NCBI GenBank assembly: GCA_947426945.1
Contig: CANEFX010000003.1
Location: 1-64,000 of the forward strand
Source of the DNA: an uncultured Bacillota bacterium
GTDB lineage: Bacteria > Bacillota > Clostridia > Oscillospirales > Oscillospiraceae
DNA: 64,000 nucleotides
Direction of reading: 5' to 3'
Shown: piece after piece, positions 18,299 to 27,447 of the stretch
How the letters are laid out: each line of letters begins with the position of its first letter
Position numbering within the stretch: the stretch's first letter is position 1
Made by a program: the position numbers and the translations under genes
The notes under the pieces: generated by a model
What the model was told of the DNA's origin: nothing
Databases searched by the model: none
The model's input: only the letters and a program-made list of their open reading frames with translations

Positions 18299-19457
18299 CC
18301 CCGCCGTCCTCCTCCTCCGGACCGCAGCTGGCGTCGCTGATCTCCTCATACTCCTCGGAGTAGGAGGAGTAGTCGCCGAACATGCCGGAATATTCGCTCT
18401 TCTTCATGACATGGATGCCGTCAGGGTCGATTTTGATGCCGATACGGCTGCCCACAGGAGACAGGTCGGTGGTCTGGATGAGCCATTTAAAGCCGTAGAA
18501 GTCCACGATAATGTCGTACTGCATCCCCTTGAAGGTAACGGAGGTGACTGTGCCTTTCAGCTGGCCTTGGTCCTCAGGAACGATGTCCACATCCTCCGGA
18601 CGGATGACCACGTCCACCGCTTCATCTTTCTCAAACCCACCGTCCAGGCACTGAAAGCGCCGGTTGAAGATTTCCACAACTCCGTCGGTGCGCATGATGC
18701 CGTCAATGATGTTGGACTCGCCGATAAAATCTGCCACAAAGGCGTTTTTGGGCTCGTTGTAGATGTCCTCGGGGGAGCCGATCTGCTGGATGCGGCCGGC
18801 GTCCATGACCACCACCGTGTCGGACATGGCCAGGGCCTCCTCCTGATCGTGGGTGACGTAGACAAAGGTAATCTCCATGGCCTTCTGGATGCGCTTGAGC
18901 TCGTTCTGCATGTCCTTGCGCAGCTTCAGGTCCAGCGCCCCCAGAGGCTCGTCCAGCAGCAGCACCTTGGGCCGGTTCACCAGTGCCCGGGCAATAGCCA
19001 CCCGCTGCTGCTGTCCGCCGGACAGCTGGGTGGTGCGCCGCTTTTCAAAACCCTTCAGATTGACGATCTCCAGCATCTCTGTCACCCGCCGGCTGATCTC
19101 CTCCTCCGGAAGCCTGGTTTTATTCCCTTTGGCATCCGCCTTGGGGATGCGCAGGCCGAAAGCGATGTTCTCATACACGTTCAGATGAGGGAACAGGGCG
19201 TACTTCTGGAACACCGTGTTGATGGTCCGTTTGTGGGGCGGGACAGCATTAATCCTCACCCCGTCGAACAAAACATCTCCAGAGGTGGGCGTCTGAAAAC
19301 CACCGATAATTCTGAGCGTGGTCGTCTTGCCGCACCCGCTGGGTCCGAGCAGCGTGAGGAATTCCTTATCCCTGATGCTTAGATTGATTTTGTCGAGTAC
19401 AACCTCGTCGTCGAACGCCATAACGCAGTCGGCCAGGCGGATCAACTCCTTGGACAT
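18288..19457 (-). CDS. potA: Spermidine/putrescine ABC transporter ATPase PotA
   Basis: 389 residues. Walker [10 protein letters not shown] (near 39), Q-loop [10 protein letters not shown], signature LSGGQQQR, Walker [14 protein letters not shown]-loop VTHDQEEA and a TOBE domain at about 285-350. The last 25 residues are very acidic and likely disordered, an uncommon tail. It supplies energy for polyamine uptake. It is the first gene of potA-potB-potCD, behind a strong promoter. Confidence 0.94.
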   Translation of the reverse strand: MSKELIRLADCVMAFDDEVVLDKINLSIRDKEFLTLLGPSGCGKTTTLRIIGGFQTPTSGDVLFDGVRINAVPPHKRTINTVFQKYALFPHLNVYENIAFGLRIPKADAKGNKTRLPEEEISRRVTEMLEIVNLKGFEKRRTTQLSGGQQQRVAIARALVNRPKVLLLDEPLGALDLKLRKDMQNELKRIQKAMEITFVYVTHDQEEALAMSDTVVVMDAGRIQQIGSPEDIYNEPKNAFVADFIGESNIIDGIMRTDGVVEIFNRRFQCLDGGFEKDEAVDVVIRPEDVDIVPEDQGQLKGTVTSVTFKGMQYDIIVDFYGFKWLIQTTDLSPVGSRIGIKIDPDGIHVMKKSEYSGMFGDYSSYSEEYEEISDASCGPEEEDGGDEE

Positions 19458-19577
19458 GTATCCTCCCCCATTTCCTTCTGTTTTACCTTTTCAGCTCCCT
19501 CGATTTATTCACCGGGCGGCCAGACCGTCCAGGGGGGACGGCGGTGCGGTGACCGGCTTTCACGGATAGCGAGATAC

Positions 19578-19606
19578 ACTATAGCGGGTTGCGTCCCAAA
19601 TGTCAA
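19578..19606 (-). promoter_or_regulatory. Promoter of potABCD
   Basis: Perfect TTGACA (19606-19601), 17-bp spacer, TATAGT (19583-19578) on the minus strand. The leader to the potA ATG is about 115 bases. Confidence 0.8.
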
Positions 19607-19649
19607 TAAGTTTCCGAGAAAATTTTGACGGATTTCCTGCATGAAAGCG

Positions 19650-19675
19650 GCGCGGCGGCGGGAAGGCCGCCGCGC
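19650..19675 (-). terminator. Hairpin after the MATE gene
   Basis: Stem GCGCGGCGGC / GCCGCCGCGC just past the stop at 19681, with CGCTTTC following on the minus strand. The U-run is short. Confidence 0.6.
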
Positions 19676-19680
19676 TCTGG

Positions 19681-21006
19681 TCAGCAGTCCATTTGGGGAC
19701 GGTTTTTCCAGGCGTACCGCAGGAGATACAGCCCCAGCAGGACCAGCCAGGAGAAGGCCTCCGCGTAAGCAATCACCATCCTGCCCAGCACTCCCGCGAA
19801 GGCGTAGGAGGACGCGATGCGCACCAGCAGGGCGGCGATGCCCGCCATGCCGGAGAAGGTCATGTCCCCCAGGCCCTCCAGATAGCCCCGCACCGCCATG
19901 GCCAGGCCGTAGATCACATAAAAGCTGGCGATGCGGATAAAAAACTGTCTGCCGATCTCCACCGACTCCGGGGTCAGCCCGAACATGGCAATCAGATATT
20001 TTCCTGCCAGCACAATAAAGAGAGTCAGCAGGAGGGATATCACTGCAATCATGGCCGCCCCGGTCTTTAGCGCCTGCTTTGCCCGCTCCGGCCGGCCCGC
20101 CCCGATATTCTGTGCAGCCATGGTGGCCACTCCGGAGCCGAAATTGATGATGGGCAGAAGGAGTACCGTATCTACCCGGTAGGCGGTGGTGATGGCGGCC
20201 ACTGTCTGGTCTCCAAAGCCGTTCATAAAGCGCTGGAGCAGGATGTTGCCGAAGGAGGAGGTTCCGGCCTGAATGGCGGGGGGCAGACCGAAGCGGGTCC
20301 CTTCGCCGGCGGTGGCCCGGCGGAACGGCTCCCGGAGGGAGCGGATGCGGAGTATGGGATACCGGCGCATAGCGTAGCACCACAGGTAAACCGTCATGGC
20401 AATCTGGGATAGTACTGTGGCGATGGCGGCACCCCCTGTGCCCAGCCGCAGCCCGGCCACAAAGACCAGGTCCAGCGCCACGTTGATGACAGAGCACACC
20501 AGCACGGACTGGAAAGGGGCCCGGCTGTCTCCCAGGCCCCGCAGAACGGCGCAGCAGGTGTTGTAAACCGCCAGGAAAGGTATGCCGGCGAACATAATGC
20601 GCAGATAGTCCTCCGCACTTTGAAAAATATTCTCCGGCGTGTCCAGCAGAACCAGAATGCGCGCCACGAACACCGCGCCCAGCCCGCAGATGACCAAAAA
20701 AATCCCGCCCAGTATCAGGCTGAAGGACGCCAGGATATGCTTCAGCTCCTCTGCCCGCCCCATTCCAAACCGCTGGGCGGCCAGCACGGACAGCCCGGAG
20801 GTGAAACCGACGATAATCATCACAAACATACTGTAGGTGGAGGTAACCGCGCCGATTCCGGCCAGGGCCAGCTCCCCTTCCACATTGCCCACAATAAAGG
20901 CGTCCACCCAGTTGAACAGCTGCTGGAACACGCCGCTGAGAATCAGGGGCACGGTAAACGCCGTCAGCGCTCTGGCGATGTTCCCCTGGGTCATGTCGTT
21001 TTTCAT
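19681..21006 (-). CDS. MATE family multidrug/metabolite exporter
   Basis: 441 residues with 12 membrane segments in two homologous halves. The first half begins FTVPLILSGVFQQLFNWVD and contains GSS-like small-residue turns; the second has GTSSFGNILLQRFMN and GVATMAAQNIGAGRPERAK, typical of the MATE DinF/NorM fold. It exports cationic compounds with sodium or protons. Substrate unknown. A promoter followed by repeated ATGAAC boxes suggests control by a local-acting repressor not encoded next to it. Confidence 0.92.
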   Translation of the reverse strand: MKNDMTQGNIARALTAFTVPLILSGVFQQLFNWVDAFIVGNVEGELALAGIGAVTSTYSMFVMIIVGFTSGLSVLAAQRFGMGRAEELKHILASFSLILGGIFLVICGLGAVFVARILVLLDTPENIFQSAEDYLRIMFAGIPFLAVYNTCCAVLRGLGDSRAPFQSVLVCSVINVALDLVFVAGLRLGTGGAAIATVLSQIAMTVYLWCYAMRRYPILRIRSLREPFRRATAGEGTRFGLPPAIQAGTSSFGNILLQRFMNGFGDQTVAAITTAYRVDTVLLLPIINFGSGVATMAAQNIGAGRPERAKQALKTGAAMIAVISLLLTLFIVLAGKYLIAMFGLTPESVEIGRQFFIRIASFYVIYGLAMAVRGYLEGLGDMTFSGMAGIAALLVRIASSYAFAGVLGRMVIAYAEAFSWLVLLGLYLLRYAWKNRPQMDC

Positions 21007-21086
21007 GGGTGCTTCCTCCTGTCAGTACTACAAAAAAGGGGCGGTCAAAAGCTACCATACGGCAAACGCCGTACCACAGGGGTAAC

Positions 21087-21119
21087 TTATGAACGCCTCT
21101 CAGTTATGAACTTGTTCAT
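21087..21119 (-). promoter_or_regulatory. Candidate operator of the MATE gene
   Basis: TTATGAAC at 21087-21094 and 21104-21111, with the second copy extended to the inverted repeat ATGAAC-TT-GTTCAT (21106-21119). The array starts just after the predicted transcription start, a position suited to repression. Confidence 0.5.
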
Positions 21120-21128
21120 CTGATCGCC

Positions 21129-21157
21129 AGTGTAGCAGAGATTTTTGGGGAAGTCAA
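21129..21157 (-). promoter_or_regulatory. Promoter of the MATE gene
   Basis: TTGACT (21157-21152), 17-bp spacer, TACACT (21134-21129) on the minus strand. Confidence 0.7.
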
Positions 21158-21176
21158 CCTCTTTTTCGGATATACG

Positions 21177-22280
21177 CTACATGGTCCGGCCGCCTTGGTC
21201 CTTCTGAGGTGGGGCCGGGGGCCGGCGGGTGCGCTGTCCGGAAACCGGCCTGGCAGCAGGCCGGACCCCGGGCCTGGCGCCGGGGCGGGTGTGGAGAGCG
21301 CCGGCCGGGCCAAGCTTTGCCGCCGGTGTCCTGGCTTGGGCCGCCGGGGCTTTGGTCTGAGCCTCGGCCTGGGGGGCCTCCCGCCGCACCCGGACGGCCC
21401 GGGCAGCGCGCTGCTTTTGCATGAGGGCCTGCCGATCCCGGAAGGCCTGGAGCTGCTCCTTACGCAGGGCACTGGCCTGCCTGGAGGTGAGAGTTGGCTT
21501 TGGGGGCTGGACCTCTGCCTCCGCCTGGAGGCGGGCCCGCGCCGCCGCGTTTCGCAGGGGCTGGCGGCTCTTGGGGGCAGGACGGAAGCGGGAAGGGCGA
21601 ATCTCTCCGCTTACCATGGTGGCGGAGGGCTCACGGCGGGTGCGCTGGAGGCCCCAGGTCTCTCTCTCGGCGCGGCGGCGCAGCTGCGCCCCCTTGACGG
21701 CCAGCTTCTGGAAGGTCTCCTCGCTGGCGCGTACCTGCGCCCGGCCCTCCGTTATCTGCCGGTAGGCGGCGTCCTGGGCGGCCCTCCCCTTGAACAGGCC
21801 GAACCGGCTCAAAAGCCGCTGGGCCGGGTTGAGGGTGGCCGGCCTGACGGGCTCCGGCCGGGTCCCCGCCTTGATGATCTGAGCGGGCTCCTTGGGCAGG
21901 TTCCCCTGGCTGTCCGGCACAAAGACCTCCACCCGCTTGCCGTCTCTCAGGCCGGCGGAGACAATTTCGTTGGTCATCGCCCGCAGATTGTCCCGATACC
22001 AGCCGGGAAAGCTCTCCTTGGGGCCGGTGTACCGCTCCTCCATCAGGGCGCGGACGGTTTTTCCATCCACCGTGATGCAGTTGGCTCGGCTCAGGGCCTG
22101 GGGAGCCTCGTCTCCCAGCTCCTCCAGGTTTCGTTCCACCCCTTCGAACAGGGGCTGGAGCGTCCGATCGGCTGCCTCCCGAAAGGGGGTCCGGTCCTGA
22201 TACCCGGTCCTCCGCTGAGACATCCGCTCAGCCTGGTCAAAGTCTATGGGGATGGCAAAAATGACTTCCTGTTCCGGCAT
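21177..22280 (-). CDS. Uncharacterised Arg/Ala/Pro-rich protein
   Basis: 367 residues, family not recognised. The first 130 residues look folded (acidic, with a conserved-looking segment CITVDGKTVRALMEERYTG near 68-86). From about 140 on the protein is low-complexity, rich in Arg, Ala, Pro and Gln, very basic and probably disordered. Its opposite strand is also open over the same length, a usual side effect of this composition, so the reading direction was judged from AGGAGGG before ATG 22280 and the folded N-terminus. It has no signal peptide. A nucleic-acid-binding or scaffolding role could be guessed from charge only. Confidence 0.6.
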   Translation of the reverse strand: MPEQEVIFAIPIDFDQAERMSQRRTGYQDRTPFREAADRTLQPLFEGVERNLEELGDEAPQALSRANCITVDGKTVRALMEERYTGPKESFPGWYRDNLRAMTNEIVSAGLRDGKRVEVFVPDSQGNLPKEPAQIIKAGTRPEPVRPATLNPAQRLLSRFGLFKGRAAQDAAYRQITEGRAQVRASEETFQKLAVKGAQLRRRAERETWGLQRTRREPSATMVSGEIRPSRFRPAPKSRQPLRNAAARARLQAEAEVQPPKPTLTSRQASALRKEQLQAFRDRQALMQKQRAARAVRVRREAPQAEAQTKAPAAQARTPAAKLGPAGALHTRPGARPGVRPAARPVSGQRTRRPPAPPQKDQGGRTM

Positions 22281-22364
22281 GGAAGTTCCCTCCTATATTT
22301 ACTTATATTTCTGTCCTCATTTTATCAGAGAAGGAGGGAAATGCGGCTATTATTTTTGCTTCTT

Positions 22365-23153
22365 TCAGGTTGATTTTGCAGGTCCCTCCGAGTCTTGGCG
22401 GATGAGCAGCCTGATTGCCTCCACCCCTACGGCGACGGCGGCCTCGGTGTTGAGAGATTCCTCCTGGTCCAGACCGGCCTTTTCCCGTTCCTGGTTCCAG
22501 ATGACGTGAAATACGGCGCCGCACCGCACCCGCCGGCTGGCGGCCACCGTGAAGAGAGCGGCGGTCTCCATCTCGGAGGCCAGCACGCCCAGCCGCTTCC
22601 AGGCCTCCCATTTCTGTTCCAACGCATAGGATACAGGCATCCGGGCGGGGGAGTGCTGGCCGTAAAAGGAGTCCTTGCTCTGGACCACACCGGCGTGCCA
22701 GGAGTAACCCAGGCGCTTACAGGCTTCCGTCAGGGCGGCGGTGACGGTGAAATCTGGGACGGCGGGCCACTCGATGGGGGCGTACTCCCGGCTGGCGCCC
22801 TCCATACGGACTGCTCCGGTGGCAGTCACCACGTCTCCGCTGCGGACGGACAGGTCAATCCCTCCGCAGGTGCCTACCCGGATAAAAGTGTGGACCCCCA
22901 GGTTGGCCAGCTCTTCCATGGCGATGGCGGCGGAGGGGCCCCCGATTCCGGTAGAAGTTACGCTTACCTTTTCTCCCAGTAGGGTACCGGAGTATGTGAC
23001 ATACTCCCGGTTGGTCCGGACATGGACCGGGCTGTCGAAGTGCCGGGCAATGGCCTGGCACCGGCCCGGATCACCGGGCAGGATGCAGTACCCGCCTACC
23101 TCTCCCTGGGCGCACTGGATATGAAACTGACGTTCCCGAGTCTGTTCGTTCAT
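22365..23153 (-). CDS. udp: Uridine phosphorylase (nucleoside phosphorylase family)
   Basis: 262 residues of the NP-I family. Phosphate-site GDPGR near 28, RVGTCGGI near 92-99, the substrate region SKDSFYGQH near 160 and SEMETAAL near 193 are all present. The pattern around QxR/FY and ExE matches uridine phosphorylase more than purine enzymes. It splits uridine with phosphate to uracil and ribose-1-phosphate. A single gene with its own promoter, divergent from the trk cluster. Confidence 0.9.
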   Translation of the reverse strand: MNEQTRERQFHIQCAQGEVGGYCILPGDPGRCQAIARHFDSPVHVRTNREYVTYSGTLLGEKVSVTSTGIGGPSAAIAMEELANLGVHTFIRVGTCGGIDLSVRSGDVVTATGAVRMEGASREYAPIEWPAVPDFTVTAALTEACKRLGYSWHAGVVQSKDSFYGQHSPARMPVSYALEQKWEAWKRLGVLASEMETAALFTVAASRRVRCGAVFHVIWNQEREKAGLDQEESLNTEAAVAVGVEAIRLLIRQDSEGPAKST

Positions 23154-23185
23154 GGGATGACCTCCATTGCTGAAATTTATGTGCT

Positions 23186-23214
23186 ATTTTACCATAAAAG
23201 AGGGGTCCGTTCAA
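23186..23214 (-). promoter_or_regulatory. Promoter of udp
   Basis: TTGAAC (23214-23209), 17-bp spacer, TAAAAT (23191-23186) on the minus strand. Confidence 0.65.
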
Positions 23215-23233
23215 GGTTCCTTTTGTTTATGAC

Positions 23234-23262
23234 TTGACCTTTTTCCTGTTTTAGCCTATAAT
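23234..23262 (+). promoter_or_regulatory. Promoter of the membrane-anchored protein / trk cluster
   Basis: TTGACC (23234-23239), 17-bp spacer, TATAAT (23257-23262). Confidence 0.75.
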
Positions 23263-23317
23263 ATAAAAACATAAAGGTTGCCTCACGCCTGTTTGTGTCC
23301 TGAAGGAGGCTTTGAGC

Positions 23318-24028
23318 TTGAAACGATTTCTTTTCTTTCCCTGTGCGCTGTGCCTGGTGATCGGCCTGCTGGTGGGAATTCTTCTGCCTGTTGATTTTCA
23401 GGAGGATGACAAGCCTGCCGCCGCGCCGGGCGGTAACAATGGCTTTACGCCGCCACCCGGTGCTTCCCAGTCTGCGAGCAGCGGCACTTCTTCTGTGTCT
23501 GCGGCGGCCCCTATGGATGTGGAGGAAAATTTTCCTCTGCTGGGCTCCGCCTGCTTTGTTAACCGGGCGATTCAGCGGCAGGACTGGACCACGCTGGCTG
23601 CCTATGTTCATCCGGAGCAGGGCGTTGTCTTTACCCCCTACTCTACGGTAGAGCCGGAGACCGACCTCAACTTTACCGCCGACCAGATCAAGAATCTGGC
23701 CCAGGACCAGAATGTGTACACCTGGGGTCTTGAGGATGGCCGGGGCGACCCCATTCAGATGACCATTTCCCAGTATTTTGAGCGGTATGTCTATGACCGG
23801 GATTACACCCAGGCTCCGGAGATCGGCGTGGACCGGATTATGACCGGAGGCAATGCGCTGGAGAATCTGACAGAGGCTTATCCGGACTGCCGTTTTGTGG
23901 ACTTCAGCTTTCCCAGTGTCGACCCGGTGAACGACGGGATGGACTGGTCCTCTCTCAAGCTGGTGTTCCAGCCCCAGGGGGAGCACTGGTATCTGGTGGG
24001 CATTGTCCATGGGGAGTGGACAATTTAG
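23318..24028 (+). CDS. Membrane-anchored extracytoplasmic protein of unknown function
   Basis: 236 residues. A single N-terminal hydrophobic segment (about 4-22) without a lipobox anchors it, followed by a Pro/Ser/Ala-rich linker (about 30-65) and a compact outer domain. That domain has YVHPEQGVVFTPY near 102 and ends in WYLVGIVHGEWTI, a pattern common in clostridial proteins that precede other genes but of unknown function. I chose TTG at 23318, eight bases behind GGAGG; the TTG at 23312 is too close to it. trkA follows 55 bp downstream. Confidence 0.75.
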   Translation: MKRFLFFPCALCLVIGLLVGILLPVDFQEDDKPAAAPGGNNGFTPPPGASQSASSGTSSVSAAAPMDVEENFPLLGSACFVNRAIQRQDWTTLAAYVHPEQGVVFTPYSTVEPETDLNFTADQIKNLAQDQNVYTWGLEDGRGDPIQMTISQYFERYVYDRDYTQAPEIGVDRIMTGGNALENLTEAYPDCRFVDFSFPSVDPVNDGMDWSSLKLVFQPQGEHWYLVGIVHGEWTI

Positions 24029-24083
24029 GCAAGAAAGTGGCTCTGCCGCTTTCTTGCTTTTAACTGAAAGGATTATTGACATT

Positions 24084-25475
24084 ATGGATATTGTTATTGT
24101 AGGCAGCGGCAAGGTGGGTTTTACCCTGGCTGAGCAGCTGGTGAGGGAGGAGCACGACGTCACCATTGTGGACAGCGACGAGGAGACCCTGCGCAGGGCG
24201 GGCGACCAGTTGGACATTATGACCGTGCGAGGCAACGGCGTGTCCGCATCCACTCTGCGGGAGGCAGGAGCGGAGGGCGCCGACCTGCTGGTGGCCGCCA
24301 CAAACTCCGACGAAGTGAATATGGTCTGTTCTCTCACCGCCAAGAGTTTAGGTACCAAATACACCATAGCCCGCATCCGAAATCAGGAGTATACCGCCAG
24401 CGTGGCCGAGCTGCGCCGGGACCTGAAGATCGACATGGTCATCAACCCGGAGAACACCACCGCTGTGGAAATCTCACGGCTGCTCCGCTTCCCCAATGCA
24501 GCCGACATTGAGACCTTCTGCCGGGGCATGGTGGAACTGATGGGCTTCCGCCTTCAGGAGGGGGACTTCCTGGTGGGCGCGCCCCTGCACAGTCTGCCGG
24601 GTCAGGTGAAGAAGCTGTCGCTGCTGTTCTGCGCTGTGGACCGGAACGGAGAGGTCTCCATCCCCAACGGCTCTTTTGTGCCCCAGGCGGGGGACAAGCT
24701 GTACCTGATCGGTCGGCCGGACAGTCTGGACCAGTTTTTCCGCCAGCTGGGCCGTTATGCTCCCAAGGTAAAGCGGGTCTTTCTGGTGGGGGGCGGCAAG
24801 GTGTCCATGTACCTGGCCAGCATTCTGGACCGGATGGGCATCCAGCTGAAGATTGTGGAGCGCAGCGAGGAGCGCTGCCGCCTGATCAGCGAGCGCTTTC
24901 CCCGGGTTACCGTTATCTGTGGGGATGGCACCGACTCCGAACTGCTGGAGTCGGAGAACCTTACTGCCAGCGACGCCTTTGTCTCCCTCACTGACCGGGA
25001 CGAGGAGAATCTGATCATCGCCCTGTACGCCATGCAGCAGGGTCTGCCCAAGGTCATCACCAAGTGCAACCGGCAGAACTATGCCGGTATTGTCCGTTCC
25101 CTGGGACTGGACAGCGTTATCTCGCCCAAATTTGTCACGGCCTCCCACATCCTGCATGTGGTGCGAGGGATGCAGAACACCCACGGTAATGTGATGAACT
25201 CCCTTCACCGCATCGCCGGCGGCGAGGCGGAGGCCATGGAGTTCACCGTAGGGCCCGGCACCAGGCACCTGGGCGTGCCGCTAAAGGATCTGAGGCTGCG
25301 CCCCGGCGTGCTGCTGGCTGTTATTGTTCGGGGGAAGGATATCATCATCCCTGAGGGCTCCTCCTGCCTGCAGGAGGGGGATCAGGTCATTATTATTGCC
25401 CGGGAGAGCGGGATTTTGGACCTGAATGCTATCTACGCCGCCGATGCCGCCGCCCCGGGAGGGAACGCGAAATGA
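24084..25475 (+). CDS. trkA: Trk potassium uptake regulatory protein TrkA
   Basis: 464 residues, two RCK_N/RCK_C pairs in tandem. Each half starts with a Rossmann nucleotide motif: VGSGKVG near 6 and VGGGKVS near 235. It binds NAD(H) or ATP on the cytosolic face and gates the TrkH channel. ATG at 24084 fits the family start; the frame is open further up but that part is not conserved. Its stop overlaps the trkH start by four bases, so the subunits are translationally coupled. Confidence 0.95.
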   Translation: MDIVIVGSGKVGFTLAEQLVREEHDVTIVDSDEETLRRAGDQLDIMTVRGNGVSASTLREAGAEGADLLVAATNSDEVNMVCSLTAKSLGTKYTIARIRNQEYTASVAELRRDLKIDMVINPENTTAVEISRLLRFPNAADIETFCRGMVELMGFRLQEGDFLVGAPLHSLPGQVKKLSLLFCAVDRNGEVSIPNGSFVPQAGDKLYLIGRPDSLDQFFRQLGRYAPKVKRVFLVGGGKVSMYLASILDRMGIQLKIVERSEERCRLISERFPRVTVICGDGTDSELLESENLTASDAFVSLTDRDEENLIIALYAMQQGLPKVITKCNRQNYAGIVRSLGLDSVISPKFVTASHILHVVRGMQNTHGNVMNSLHRIAGGEAEAMEFTVGPGTRHLGVPLKDLRLRPGVLLAVIVRGKDIIIPEGSSCLQEGDQVIIIARESGILDLNAIYAADAAAPGGNAK

Positions 25476-26908
25476 ATATCAAGCTGGTTCTGAAACTGGT
25501 AGGACGAGTGCTGCTTATTGAGGCCGCCGCCCTGGCCATCCCTCTCGCAGTGGCCTTGATTTATCGGGAAAGCCCCGTCCCCTTTCTGCTTACCATTGCA
25601 ATTATGGGGGTCTGCGGCTTTGCCCTGTCCGCCCTGCCCGCCCGGCAGCAGTTTTTCGCCCGGGAGGGCTTTGTGGCAGTGGGGCTGATCTGGATTTTTA
25701 CCGGGCTGGCAGGAGCGCTGCCATTTCTCTTTTCCGGTTATTTTGCCACTCCCATGGACGCTGTTTTTGAGTCCTGCTCCGGTTTTACCACCACCGGCTC
25801 CACCATCCTCACGGACATTGAGGCCCTGCCCAAGGGTATCCTGTTCTGGCGGGCCTTTACCCATTGGCTGGGGGGCATGGGGGTGCTGGTGCTGGCCACC
25901 GCCATTGTACCTAAGCTGGGCATCCGGTCCCACTACCTGACTCAGGCCGAGACGCCGGGGCCGGTATTCTCCAAGCTGGTGCCTAAGCAGTCCCAGACTT
26001 CCAAGATTTTATACAGCATGTACTTCGTCCTTACGGCTTTGGAGGTTCTCTGCCTGAAAATTGCCGGGATGCCTCTGTACGACGCCCTGATCCATTCTTT
26101 CTCCACTGCGGGTACCGGCGGCTTCTCCAATCGGAATGCCAGCGTAGGGGCTTATGGCAGCGTGCCCATAGACATTATCATTACGGTGTTTATGCTGCTG
26201 TTCTCCATCAATTTTGCTATCTATTTTCTGCTTCTCACCAGAAAGTGGCGGGATGCTTTGGCCAGCGACGAGCTGCGCTTCTTCCTGACGGTAGTCTTTG
26301 GAGCCACGGCGGTGCTCACCCTGGCTAATCTGGGAGTATATTCCAGCGTGTGGGAAAGTCTGCGCTACACCGCCTTTCAGGTGGCCTCCATTATCTCCAC
26401 AACCGGCTTTGGCACGGCGGATTTTGTCCTGTGGCCCCAGTTTTCTCAGCTGATTATCGTTTTGATTATGTTCTGCGGAGCCAGCGCCGGATCTACCGGA
26501 GGCGGTATGAAGTGCTCCCGGATCCTCCTGCTGCTCCGGGCCGTCCGCCGAGAGATCCATCGTATCAGCCACCCCCGCAGCGTGGAGGTGGTTAAGCTGG
26601 ACGGCAAGCTGGTGAGCGAGGCTACCCTGCACTCCCTGCTGGTGTTTCTGGGGGCCTATGTGATGACCGTGTTTGCCGCCGCGCTGGTGATTTCCATGGA
26701 CGGCTTTTCCTTTGCGGTCTCCTTCAGCGCCGCCCTCACCTGTGTCAGCAATGTGGGGCCTGGTCTGGAGGCTATCGGGCCCAGCGGTAACTTCGCCGCC
26801 TTCTCCGGGCTGTCCAAAGGAGTTATGTCCCTGTGCATGATCATCGGCCGGCTGGAGATATATCCCATTCTGGTTCTGTTCAGTCCCTCCACATGGCGGA
26901 GGACATGA
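25472..26908 (+). CDS. trkH: Trk/Ktr potassium uptake channel subunit TrkH
   Basis: 478 residues with eight core membrane segments arranged as four M1-P-M2 repeats. The selectivity-filter loops are visible in order: GFTTTGST (near 108), STAGTGGFSN (near 211), STTGFGTAD (near 310) and CVSNVGPGL (near 425). The protein carries potassium inward with TrkA as the gating ring. It ends the operon and is followed by a strong terminator. Confidence 0.95.
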   Translation: MNIKLVLKLVGRVLLIEAAALAIPLAVALIYRESPVPFLLTIAIMGVCGFALSALPARQQFFAREGFVAVGLIWIFTGLAGALPFLFSGYFATPMDAVFESCSGFTTTGSTILTDIEALPKGILFWRAFTHWLGGMGVLVLATAIVPKLGIRSHYLTQAETPGPVFSKLVPKQSQTSKILYSMYFVLTALEVLCLKIAGMPLYDALIHSFSTAGTGGFSNRNASVGAYGSVPIDIIITVFMLLFSINFAIYFLLLTRKWRDALASDELRFFLTVVFGATAVLTLANLGVYSSVWESLRYTAFQVASIISTTGFGTADFVLWPQFSQLIIVLIMFCGASAGSTGGGMKCSRILLLLRAVRREIHRISHPRSVEVVKLDGKLVSEATLHSLLVFLGAYVMTVFAAALVISMDGFSFAVSFSAALTCVSNVGPGLEAIGPSGNFAAFSGLSKGVMSLCMIIGRLEIYPILVLFSPSTWRRT

Positions 26909-26910
26909 GA

Positions 26911-26945
26911 AAATGGCCGCCCGATTTGATCGGACGGCCATTTTT
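26911..26945. terminator. Terminator between trkH and the HPr-like gene
   Basis: Stem AAATGGCCG-x-CCGAT with loop TTG and a matching arm, one C-A mismatch, flanked by AAAA and TTTTT. It can serve both convergent genes and overlaps the last base of the HPr-like stop region. Confidence 0.85.
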
Positions 26946-27166
26946 CAGTACATTTTGGCGACCAGCCGGTCGAGGGAGCGGGGGGAGACGTCATCTTCCA
27001 CCACCACGCGAGCCCGCTGACCTACCAGGGCGAACAGCCCCAGCAGGGACCGGGCGTCCAGCATGATGTCATCGGTGAACAGCCAGACCTCATAAGGAGC
27101 GCTGCAGGCCAGGCGGTTGATTTTTTCCACCTGGGCCTTATTTTTAATGTCGATTTCTCTTGTCAT
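26945..27166 (-). CDS. HPr-like protein lacking the phospho-histidine
   Basis: 73 residues with the length and pattern of the PTS phosphocarrier HPr: the helix segment DARSLLGLFALVG near 36-48 matches the conserved regulatory Ser46 region of HPr. The usual GLHARPA active-site motif is replaced (NRLACSAPYEVWL) and no histidine is present at all, so it cannot relay phosphate in the classical way. It may be a regulatory Crh-like protein. ATG 27166 has a strong AAGGAGGT; a longer frame to 27271 lacks this. It lies 105 bp after the 38-residue peptide gene and may be read from the same promoter. Confidence 0.7.
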   Translation of the reverse strand: MTREIDIKNKAQVEKINRLACSAPYEVWLFTDDIMLDARSLLGLFALVGQRARVVVEDDVSPRSLDRLVAKMY

Positions 27167-27271
27167 AGCAAAGACCTCCTTGCTGTAGTTCCAGTTCTTT
27201 GAGATTTCTTGTTCCGGAAGAGATCCGCGGAAAGGAAATTTGATTTTCCTGCAGACAGGCTCGTGAAGCAC

Positions 27272-27388
27272 TTATTGATAATGCTTTTTTAGCTTGGTAA
27301 ACAGGTGATAAACCAGCGACGCAATGCAGGTTGCGGCGATGCTGATTATCATTAGGATACACTTTCCTGTAATTGAACTCATAATCAT
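27272..27388 (-). CDS. 38-residue hydrophobic peptide, possible type I toxin-like or small membrane protein
   Basis: The frame encodes 38 residues: a short polar start, a hydrophobic helix (about 10-29, with ILMIISIAATCIASLVYHL) and a basic end (KLKKHYQ). This is the build of type I toxin peptides and other small membrane proteins. AAGGAG lies nine bases before the ATG and a near-perfect promoter sits about 60 bp upstream. I saw no obvious antisense RNA promoter over it, so a toxin role is only one option. The family is not recognised. Confidence 0.6.
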   Translation of the reverse strand: MIMSSITGKCILMIISIAATCIASLVYHLFTKLKKHYQ

Positions 27389-27447
27389 AATTCAGGACTC
27401 CTTATGCATGATATCCCGGTTGTTTGTTTCTTCCAGGGATGCCCGTA

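Noticed and set aside
21195-22373. 392-codon plus-strand frame opposite the Arg/Ala/Pro-rich gene
   Set aside because: Gly/Leu-rich shadow without ribosome site; kept only as a caveat to the minus-strand call.
23189-24376. Long minus-strand frame over the membrane-anchored protein and trkA
   Set aside because: Antisense to conserved genes, no family match, low-complexity Ser/Arg composition.
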